NCBI GenBank assembly: GCA_022823145.1
Contig: JAJDXS010000016.1
Span: forward strand, 25,400-89,399
Direction of reading: 5' to 3'
Length of the DNA: 64,000 nucleotides
From: Gemmatimonadota bacterium
GTDB taxonomy: Bacteria; Gemmatimonadota; Gemmatimonadetes; Longimicrobiales; Gaopeijiaceae
The first letter of the stretch is position 1. Each line of letters begins with the position of its first letter. The notes beneath the pieces were generated by a model. It was given only the letters and a program-made list of their open reading frames with translations. It was not told where the DNA came from and did no database searches. Made by a program: the position numbers and the translations under genes. Below are positions 7,899-14,588 of this stretch, one piece after another.

Positions 7899-9586
7899 GG
7901 TTGGCGTCGCTCCGCGATGGTCCCGGGCACCCGAATGCGGTCGACAAGTTCGCGAACGCTGGCCGGCGGCGACGGCGTGAACTTCGACACGGTGAAAGCG
8001 ACCGCGAAGTTGAGCAGCATTCCGACGGTGCCGATCCCTTCGGGGGAGATGCCGAACCACCAGTTCTCGGGCGAATCCGCGGCAGGGTTCACGAAGCGGA
8101 AGTAGATGATGTAGGCGGCCGTCAGGGTGATCCCCGACAGCATGCCGGCGATCGCTCCCTCGCGGTTCATCGTGCGGGTGAACGTGCCCAGAATGATCAC
8201 CGGGAAGAACGACGACGCGGCCAGGCCGAACGCGAAGGCCACGATCTGGGCCACGAATCCCGGCGGATAGATGCCCAGCAGCCCCGCGATCACCACGGCG
8301 AAGGCCGCACTGATCCGCGCGGCCAGCAGTTCGCCTTTCTCCGATATGTCCGGCTTCCACGCCCGTTTCAGCAGATCGTGGCTGATCGCCGACGAGATGA
8401 CCAGAAGCAGCCCCGCCGCGGTCGACAGCGCCGCCGCCAGCCCGCCCGCCGCCACCAGCCCGACCACCCAGTTCGGCAGACGAGAGATCTCGGGGTTGGC
8501 GAGCACCATGATGTCGCGGTCGATCGTCAGTTCGTTCTCGGCCGCGTCGCCCACGTACCGGATGTTGCCGTCTCCGTCCTTGTCGTCGAAGGTGATGAGC
8601 CCGGTGTCCTCCCACTTGCTGAACCACTCAGGCATCTCCGCGTACGGCTGTCCGGCGACCGTATCGAGCAGGTTGGCGCGCGCGAAGACGGCCACCGCGG
8701 GCGCCGTGGTGTACAGGATGGCGATGAAGAGCAGCGCCCACCCCACCGAGATGCGCGCGTCGCGCACCTTCGGCACCGTGTAGAAGCGGATGATCACGTG
8801 CGGCAGACCGGCCGTACCCACCATGAGCGCCGCCGTGATGAAGAACACGTCGATCATCGACTTCGTGCCGTCGGTGTAGGCCGTAAAGCCCAGTTCGCGG
8901 TGGAGCCCGTCGAGCTTGTCGAGGAGGAAAACGCCGGTCTCGGGATCCGCCCCGCCGAAGCCCAGCTGCGGGATGAACGTCCCCGACAGCATGATCGCCA
9001 GGAAGAACGCCGGCACCATGTACGCGAAGATCAGCACGCAGTACTGGGCGACCTGAGTGTAGGTGATGCCCTTCATCCCGCCCAGCACGGCGTAGAAGAA
9101 GACGATCCCCATCCCGATGACCACGCCGACGGTCACGTCCACCTCGAGGAAGCGGCTGAACACAATGCCGACGCCGCGCATCTGGCCGCTGACATACGTG
9201 AACGAGACGAAGATTGCGCACGCCACCGCCACCACCCGCGCCACCTGCGAGTAGTACCGCTGCCCCACGAACTCCGGCACCGTGTAGGCCCCGAACTTCC
9301 GCAGGTAGGGCGCCAGCAGCATCGCCAGGAGCACGTAGCCGCCCGTCCATCCCATCAGGTAGACCGACCCGTCGTACCCCATGAACGAGATCAGCCCCGC
9401 CATCGAGATGAACGACGCCGCCGACATCCAGTCCGCCGCGGTGGCCATGCCGTTGGCCAGCGGCGACACGCCCGTACCGGCCACGTAGAAGTCCTTCGTC
9501 GAACTCGCCCGCGACCAGATCGCCACCCCGATGTACAGGGCGAACGACACCCCCACCATGATGAAGGTCCAGAGGCGGACGTCCAT
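7895..9586 (-). CDS. Sodium:solute symporter (SSS family, VC_2705/ActP-like)
   Basis: A 563-residue inner-membrane Na+-coupled transporter. The N-terminal SSTKDFYVAGTGVSPLANGMATAADWMSA-type region (residues about 28-57), the GQMRGVGIVFSR helix, and the sodium-site segment AAALSTAAGLLLVISSAISHD (about 385-405, shown in part) are characteristic of the SSS subfamily close to acetate and monocarboxylate permeases. GAGGAG lies upstream of the ATG. The 85-residue DUF4212 protein directly upstream is the usual small partner of this subfamily, supporting a two-protein transporter. Substrate is not determined; a short-chain organic acid is the most common one in the family. Confidence 0.9.
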   Translation of the reverse strand: MDVRLWTFIMVGVSFALYIGVAIWSRASSTKDFYVAGTGVSPLANGMATAADWMSAASFISMAGLISFMGYDGSVYLMGWTGGYVLLAMLLAPYLRKFGAYTVPEFVGQRYYSQVARVVAVACAIFVSFTYVSGQMRGVGIVFSRFLEVDVTVGVVIGMGIVFFYAVLGGMKGITYTQVAQYCVLIFAYMVPAFFLAIMLSGTFIPQLGFGGADPETGVFLLDKLDGLHRELGFTAYTDGTKSMIDVFFITAALMVGTAGLPHVIIRFYTVPKVRDARISVGWALLFIAILYTTAPAVAVFARANLLDTVAGQPYAEMPEWFSKWEDTGLITFDDKDGDGNIRYVGDAAENELTIDRDIMVLANPEISRLPNWVVGLVAAGGLAAALSTAAGLLLVISSAISHDLLKRAWKPDISEKGELLAARISAAFAVVIAGLLGIYPPGFVAQIVAFAFGLAASSFFPVIILGTFTRTMNREGAIAGMLSGITLTAAYIIYFRFVNPAADSPENWWFGISPEGIGTVGMLLNFAVAFTVSKFTPSPPASVRELVDRIRVPGTIAERRQP

Positions 9587-9600
9587 CGGCTAGCGGCTCC

Positions 9601-9858
9601 TCATTCCTCGGCCACCCCGAACTCCCTGTCCAGTCGGTTCATCAGCCGGGCGTACACGAAGATCAGCACCACGAAGACGTAGATCGACCCCTGCTGCGCG
9701 AACCAGAACCCGAGCTTGAAGCCCGTGCCCGGGATCCGAATGGCGTTGAGCGCGTCGGCGAAGAGGATCCCGAACCCGTACGACACCACAAACCAGATCG
9801 AGAGCAGGATCCCGAGGTAGCGGAGGTTGCGGGCCCAGTAGGCGTTGGAGTCGGACAT
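9601..9858 (-). CDS. DUF4212 small subunit of sodium:solute symporter
   Basis: An 85-residue protein with two transmembrane helices (about residues 12-35 and 52-72). The motif WARNLRYLGILLSIWFVVSYG and a C-terminal helix ending LMNRLDREFGV match the DUF4212 family, found almost always next to a VC_2705-type symporter. The ATG at 9858 begins MSDSNAYW; longer readings lack these features. It lies 14 bp upstream of the symporter gene on the same strand and should be its accessory subunit. Confidence 0.85.
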   Translation of the reverse strand: MSDSNAYWARNLRYLGILLSIWFVVSYGFGILFADALNAIRIPGTGFKLGFWFAQQGSIYVFVVLIFVYARLMNRLDREFGVAEE

Positions 9859-10031
9859 GGGGGAGGGCTGAGGGGGAGGAGGCCGGCGAAGTGAAGGCAG
9901 CCCCCAACTTGGGCCAGTGCGGAGGCGTTCGCCAGCCCTGCGGCGGGGGGCCTGTGAACGGGACTCCGGCGTCGGTACGGTGCGGCCTGCTATATTCCCG
10001 CATCGGTTGCCCCAATTCACATGGAGTGGAC

Positions 10032-10943
10032 ATGCCAGAGGACTCGCGGAGCGTCCCGGTGAGCCACTCCTGGCGACCCATCGACGATCTCCCCGAAGAC
10101 TGGCGAAGGCTCGTCGACTCTGATCTCCACCAGGTGGCCGACTACTGGAGGGAGAGCCGCGAAGAGCTTGGCGCAGAGGGAGCCGTCGCCGATTTCAACG
10201 AGCGCTTGAAGCGCGAGTGGGCGATCGAGACGGGGCTGATCGAACGGGTTTACAGGCTGACTCGCGGCACGACCGAAGTCCTGATCGAGCACGGCCTGCG
10301 CGAGGAGTTGATCCCGTCTTCGGCCACGGACAGGGACCCGGCGCTCGTCTTCGACATGATCCAGGACCATGCCGCCGCGGTGGACGGGCTCTTCGACTTC
10401 GTGAAGCAGGAGCGCCGGTTGTCGACCAGCTATGTCAAGGAACTCCATGCGGTACTTCTGGCCAACCAGGCGACCGCAAGCGCCCGGGACGTCTTCGGGC
10501 GTCGCGTGGAAATGCCGTTGACGAGAGGCGACTACAGGAAGCGACCGAACAACCCTGTGCGGTCGGACGGTCTGGTGCACGAGTACTGTCCCCCGGAGCA
10601 GGTGGCGTCGGAAATGGAGCGGCTGCTCGCGATGCATCTGGAGCATGAGGAGCGGGAAGTGGCGCCCGAGGTCGAAGCCGCCTGGCTTCATCATCGGTTC
10701 GTACAGATCCATCCCTTTCAGGACGGCAACGGCCGCGTCGCCCGCGCGCTGGCGACGCTGGTAGTGATCCGCGCCGGGTGGTTTCCGCTAGTGGTGACGG
10801 ATGCCGGTCGGCCGGATTACATCGATGCTCTGGAGCTGGCGGATGCAGGCAACCTTCGGCCGCTGGTGCGCCTGTTCGCCGGCATTCAGAGGCGCTCGTT
10901 CGAGGAAGCGATCAGGATCGCGCGCGACGCGACGGCCGGTTGA
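10032..10943 (+). CDS. Fic-domain protein (putative AMP transferase)
   Basis: A 303-residue cytoplasmic Fic protein. The catalytic loop HPFQDGNGRVAR is complete, with the catalytic His at residue 227. Upstream are the usual helices and the flap segment RRVEMPLTRGDY. Class II Fic proteins carry an N-terminal self-inhibition motif (S/T)xxxE(G/N). The aligned stretch here, TGLIER at residues 67-72, keeps the Glu but has Arg for Gly/Asn, so regulation may differ. The ATG at 10032 is favoured over the upstream in-frame frame extension; a GTG two codons earlier is possible. No antitoxin gene is adjacent. The target is unknown. The 3' end overlaps the convergent DoxX-like gene by 32 bp. Confidence 0.85.
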   Translation: MPEDSRSVPVSHSWRPIDDLPEDWRRLVDSDLHQVADYWRESREELGAEGAVADFNERLKREWAIETGLIERVYRLTRGTTEVLIEHGLREELIPSSATDRDPALVFDMIQDHAAAVDGLFDFVKQERRLSTSYVKELHAVLLANQATASARDVFGRRVEMPLTRGDYRKRPNNPVRSDGLVHEYCPPEQVASEMERLLAMHLEHEEREVAPEVEAAWLHHRFVQIHPFQDGNGRVARALATLVVIRAGWFPLVVTDAGRPDYIDALELADAGNLRPLVRLFAGIQRRSFEEAIRIARDATAG

Positions 10944-11466
10944 CCGGTTGACGGGTCCGGCAGCGGGTGTCCCATTCGAGCATCGCGGTGTCCCTGCCCA
11001 TTTCTGCGGGACCGGATCTCATCGTCGTCGGGGCCGGCCGATGGGCCCCGTGTCCCATCGAAGCATGGCCGTGACCCGCGTCATCCCCGCGGAACCACGC
11101 GGGCCGCAGGATCATCAATAGACAGATCAGGACCGTTATCGAGGCCGGCAGAGCGCCGACAAGGAAGAAGATGTCGGTCAGGATGATGTTGCCGACGACC
11201 GGCAGAAGAACAAGTGCGCCGAGCAGGGAGGTCCGCGGCCAGATCAGCAGCAGTCCGCCGCCGATCTCCACCAGGGCGATGATCGTTCCGTAGATGGAGG
11301 AGAATCCGAAGTAATACCAGGTCAGCCAGAACCCGCTGACTTCGCCCATCGGCCGCGTGAGCTCCGAGTCCAGCACCGTGAACTGGGATCCGGTCAGCTT
11401 CGCGAAGCCGTAGGCGATCATGATTACCGCCGCCAGCCATCTGGCGACACGAACGCGCCTGCTCAT
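10912..11466 (-). CDS. DoxX-like membrane protein with repeat-derived C-terminal tail
   Basis: A 184-residue protein with four hydrophobic segments in residues 8-120 (for example WLAAVIMIAYGFAKLTG and GLLLIWPRTSLLGALVLLP), a DoxX-like fold of unknown function. The chain after about residue 128 is polar and unrelated to the membrane core. It is encoded by two copies of a dispersed intergenic repeat read antisense (11051-11107 and 10968-11024). The repeat pair has therefore probably extended the reading frame. It starts 10 bp after the fhs stop on the same strand, so it is likely cotranscribed with fhs. Confidence 0.68.
   Translation of the reverse strand: MSRRVRVARWLAAVIMIAYGFAKLTGSQFTVLDSELTRPMGEVSGFWLTWYYFGFSSIYGTIIALVEIGGGLLLIWPRTSLLGALVLLPVVGNIILTDIFFLVGALPASITVLICLLMILRPAWFRGDDAGHGHASMGHGAHRPAPTTMRSGPAEMGRDTAMLEWDTRCRTRQPVNRPSRRARS
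10968..11024 (+). repeat. Dispersed 55-bp repeat, copy A
   Basis: First of four related copies. It begins TGTCCCATTCGAGCATCG and contains the core CTGCGGGACCGG about 37 bp in. It is in the same orientation as copy B, 83 bp downstream. It lies inside the 3' part of the DoxX-like reading frame, on the opposite strand. Confidence 0.7.
11051..11107 (+). repeat. Dispersed 55-bp repeat, copy B
   Basis: Second copy. It begins TGTCCCATCGAAGCATGG and carries CCCCGCGGAACC at the same offset as in the other copies. Head-to-tail with copy A. It encodes, antisense, the GHASMGHG stretch of the DoxX-like tail. Confidence 0.7.
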
Positions 11467-11476
11467 GCGTGCCCCC

Positions 11477-13144
11477 CTACATCAGCCCGGAGATCACCCC
11501 GTCCTCGTCGATCGTCATGTTGAGCGAGGCCGGCCTGGCCGCCAGCCCCGGCATCGTCATGATCGAGCCGGTCTTCACCACCACGAAGCCCGCGCCGGCC
11601 GACGGCGTGACCTCGCGGACGGTGATCCGGAAGCCGCGCGGGCGCCCCAGCAGCGCCGGGTTGTCCGAGAACGAGTACTGCGTCTTCGCGATGCAGACGG
11701 GGGCGTTGGCCAGGCCGAACGACTCGAGGCGCTCGAGTTCTCCGGGTACGGCGGGCGCGAAGTCCACTCCCGACGCACCGTAGATCTCGGTCGCTACGGT
11801 TTCGATCTTCTCCCTTAGCGGCATCTTGTCGGGATAGAGGGGCCGGAAGTCGGCATCCCCGCTGTTGGCGATCTCCCAGACCGCGTCGGCCAGGTCGACG
11901 CACCCCTCGCCGCCGCCGCCGTGCGGGTCGGCCTCCACGGCACGGATCCCGCGCGCCGCGCAGCCGTCCAGGACGGCCGCGACCTCGGCGGGCGTGTCGC
12001 TGGCGAACCGGTTGAGCGCGACCACCGCCGGGACGCCGAACTTCGCTACGTTCTCGACATGGCCGTAAAGGTTCTCGAGGCCGCGCCCGAGCGCCTCCAC
12101 GTCCTCGTTCGCGAGACTGTCCTTCGACGCTCCCCCATTCATCTTGAGCGCGCGGATCGTCGCGACGATTGCGACGGCATCGGGGCTGAGCCCGCCAAGG
12201 CGACACTTGATATCAAAGAACTTCTCGGCCCCCAGGTCGGCACCGAACCCCGCCTCTGTCACCACGATGTCACCGAGCTTGAGCCCCGCGCGGGTCGCGA
12301 TGAGCGAGTTGCAGCCGTGGGCGATGTTGGCGAACGGTCCCCCGTGGATGAACGTCGGCGTGCCGCCCAGCGTCTGCACGAGGTTGGGGTGCAGCGCGTC
12401 ACGCATGAGGATGGTCATCGCCCTGTGCGCGCCGATGTCGCGGCAGCGCACCGGATCGCGGCTTCGCGTGTACCCGATGATGATGTTGCCCAGCCGCTGC
12501 TCCAGGTCGGCCAGGTCGCGGGCGAGACAGAAGATCGCCATGACCTCGGACGCGGCCGTGATCATGAAGCCGTCCTCGCGCGGGATCCCGCCAAAGGGTC
12601 CGCCCAGGCCGACAATCACGTTGCGCAGCGCCCGGTCGTTCATGTCGACGGCGCGTCCCCAAGTGATGCGGCGGTGGTCCAGCCCCGTGCTGTTGGGCCG
12701 GAACAGGTGGTTGTCCAGCATGGCCGACAGCAGCGAGTGCGCCGACGTGATCGCGTGAAAGTCGCCGGTGAAGTGGAGGTTGATGTCCTCCATCGGCACG
12801 ACCTGCGAGTAGCCCCCGCCGGCCGCCCCGCCCTTGATCCCGAACACGGGACCCAGCGACGCCTCGCGGATGCACAGCACTGGATTGCGCGCACGCAGGT
12901 TGAGGGCGTCGGCGAGTCCCACCGAAGTGGTCGTCTTGCCTTCGCCGGCAGCGGTCGGGCTGCACCCGGTCACCAGCACCAGCCTGGCGCCGCGGTCCGG
13001 CCGCGCCTGCACCACGTCGAGGGGGACCTTGGCCTTGTAGTGGCCGTACTGCAGAATCTCGTCTTCACCGAGGCCGACCTTGGCGGCGATCCCGGCGATG
13101 GGCTTCATTTCGTGAGCTTGTGCGATTTCAATGTCGGAGCGCAT
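11477..13144 (-). CDS. fhs: Formate-tetrahydrofolate ligase
   Basis: A 555-residue cytoplasmic enzyme joining formate to tetrahydrofolate with ATP to give 10-formyl-THF, the entry of formate into C1 metabolism. Family marks are the ATP-binding PTAAGEGKTTTSVGL near residue 66, SLGPVFGIKGGAAGGGYSQV, and the FTGDFHAI and NIAHGCNS segments. Length equals the usual 555-560. The ATG at 13144 (MRSDIEIAQ) has AGGA upstream; an in-frame extension above it is not needed. The selenocysteine formate dehydrogenase lies about 1.4 kb away, so together they could interconvert CO2/NADH and folate-bound C1 units. The DoxX-like gene follows after 10 bp. Confidence 0.95.
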   Translation of the reverse strand: MRSDIEIAQAHEMKPIAGIAAKVGLGEDEILQYGHYKAKVPLDVVQARPDRGARLVLVTGCSPTAAGEGKTTTSVGLADALNLRARNPVLCIREASLGPVFGIKGGAAGGGYSQVVPMEDINLHFTGDFHAITSAHSLLSAMLDNHLFRPNSTGLDHRRITWGRAVDMNDRALRNVIVGLGGPFGGIPREDGFMITAASEVMAIFCLARDLADLEQRLGNIIIGYTRSRDPVRCRDIGAHRAMTILMRDALHPNLVQTLGGTPTFIHGGPFANIAHGCNSLIATRAGLKLGDIVVTEAGFGADLGAEKFFDIKCRLGGLSPDAVAIVATIRALKMNGGASKDSLANEDVEALGRGLENLYGHVENVAKFGVPAVVALNRFASDTPAEVAAVLDGCAARGIRAVEADPHGGGGEGCVDLADAVWEIANSGDADFRPLYPDKMPLREKIETVATEIYGASGVDFAPAVPGELERLESFGLANAPVCIAKTQYSFSDNPALLGRPRGFRITVREVTPSAGAGFVVVKTGSIMTMPGLAARPASLNMTIDEDGVISGLM

Positions 13145-13281
13145 GGGGGTCCTGTGGGGGATGCGGGATTGGGGAGAGTCGCGGCAGGGCAAAACGCGCC
13201 CGAAGTCTGGGGAAGAACGGCCGCGCGAGGCAAGGTTGGGGCGGCGGCGGGCCCATCGTACAACTCCAGGCCACCGGGGAG

Positions 13282-13295
13282 CGTCACAGGTGACG
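13282..13295. promoter_or_regulatory. 14-bp palindrome in fhs/propeller divergent region
   Basis: CGTCAC-AG-GTGACG is a perfect inverted repeat in the 209-bp gap between the divergent fhs and propeller genes. It could be an operator for either gene. No regulator is identified; chance occurrence in GC-rich DNA is possible. Confidence 0.3.
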
Positions 13296-13353
13296 TGGGG
13301 AAGGGCGGGGCAACAGAGGAATCACGCACTCACATGGCAATGAGGGACATCCC

Positions 13354-14511
13354 ATGCATTTTGCAACCCGAGCCGCAGGTATCCCTGCCATGGTCATCGG
13401 CGTGTTGCTCACTACAGTCACCCTTCCGGCCGATGCCCAACAGCGCAATGACCCTCTCGTCCGCGTCGACACCCTGAATGACGGACGGATCGTCGTATCC
13501 AACCCGGATTCTCCTCCGACCGGCGCGCAAGGGACCCCCAGGCTCGTCGAAGTGTTGCGCATCGGTTCGCTGGACGGCGCCTGCGACGCGTTTGGCGACG
13601 TGAACTCGCTGGCGGTGGACGCCGACGGCCGCATCTACGTGGCCGATCGGCAGGCGAGCGCGATTCGCGTGTTTTCCCCCCGGGGCGAGTGCGTGAGGAC
13701 CTTCGGGCGGTCCGGCGAAGGACCCGGGGAGTTTCGCTGGCTGGCCGGCATCACCTGGCAGCCCCCCGGCTACCTGTGGGCGATCGACGCGATCCGGGAC
13801 CGCTTCACGGTCTTCGACTCACTCGGAACGGTTCTGGCTACGCACCCCCTGGAACTGGGCCGATCAGCCAGCCTGCCGTGGCCCATGTGGGTCGATGCCG
13901 AGCGGAGTCTCCACCTGTGGCTGCCCTCCTCCCGCAGCATCGTGAAGTACGGCGTCGGTCCGGGGCTGGATTCTCTGGCGGGCTTCCAGGTGCCCGAGAT
14001 TACTCAGGAGATGTACACGACACGGTCCGGCGGCATCACGGCACAATCCCCGATTCCGTATTCCCCGGACATCCGGTGGACCGTGGGCCCGACCGGGAAT
14101 ATCTGGCTGGCCGACAACTCCGTATTCGCCCTTCACGAAACCACCTACGGCGGGGACACTCTGCGCACCCTGGAGTTGGACCGCCGGGCGCCGAGGCTGG
14201 AGGGTCGGGAAAGGGACAGTCTGGCTGCCGTAACGGGAATCGCGGCGCGCAGGCTGCCGGCGCGGAAGACCGTTCTCGAATGGATTCACTCAGCCACAGA
14301 TGGGTGGGTCTGGGTCCAGACGCACAGGCAAGTCATTCGGGCGTGGGACGTCTTTGACGAGCGCGGCCGCTACCGGGGCCGCGTAACCCCGCCCGTGCCG
14401 ATCGAGCGGACCCCCTTCCCGGTGTTCGGCACGGGTACGGTCACCGGCGTGACGTTGGGAGAACTGGACGAGCCCTACGTGGTCCAACTCCGCGTCGTTC
14501 CCGCTCGGTGA
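13354..14511 (+). CDS. Secreted six-bladed beta-propeller (NHL-type) protein
   Basis: A 385-residue exported protein. A signal peptide (about residues 1-28, ...LPADAQQ) precedes NHL/6-bladed propeller repeats, seen in VNSLAVDADGRIYVADRQ, IRVFSPRGECVRTFGRSGEGPGEF and IRWTVGPTGNIWLADNS. GAGGG lies upstream of the ATG. Proteins of this kind are numerous in Gemmatimonadota-like genomes and mostly uncharacterised; carbohydrate or ligand binding is typical of the fold. It stands alone, divergent from fhs and convergent with the formate dehydrogenase gene. Confidence 0.75.
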   Translation: MHFATRAAGIPAMVIGVLLTTVTLPADAQQRNDPLVRVDTLNDGRIVVSNPDSPPTGAQGTPRLVEVLRIGSLDGACDAFGDVNSLAVDADGRIYVADRQASAIRVFSPRGECVRTFGRSGEGPGEFRWLAGITWQPPGYLWAIDAIRDRFTVFDSLGTVLATHPLELGRSASLPWPMWVDAERSLHLWLPSSRSIVKYGVGPGLDSLAGFQVPEITQEMYTTRSGGITAQSPIPYSPDIRWTVGPTGNIWLADNSVFALHETTYGGDTLRTLELDRRAPRLEGRERDSLAAVTGIAARRLPARKTVLEWIHSATDGWVWVQTHRQVIRAWDVFDERGRYRGRVTPPVPIERTPFPVFGTGTVTGVTLGELDEPYVVQLRVVPAR

Positions 14512-14551
14512 GCGCTCCGCCGCAACTAAGCCCGCTCCTCGGCCCAGCACC

Positions 14552-14588
14552 GTAAACAACAGTTTACATTCTGTCAACTACGGTTTAC
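14552..14588. repeat. GTAAAC/GTTTAC palindrome with third half-site
   Basis: GTAAAC-AACA-GTTTAC is a perfect inverted repeat at 14552-14567, with another GTTTAC at 14583-14588. The two GTTTAC copies are 21 bp apart, two helical turns. The element overlaps the TAA stop of the formate dehydrogenase gene in the convergent gap. It resembles a regulator-binding site more than a terminator: the stem is AT-rich and no T-tract follows. Confidence 0.4.

Noticed and set aside
13145..13353. THF riboswitch ahead of fhs
   Set aside because: I see no conserved pseudoknot or core motif; only an operator-like palindrome is present.
14552..14567. Terminator for the propeller or formate dehydrogenase gene
   Set aside because: The stem is only 6 bp and AT-rich, and no T-tract follows on either strand.
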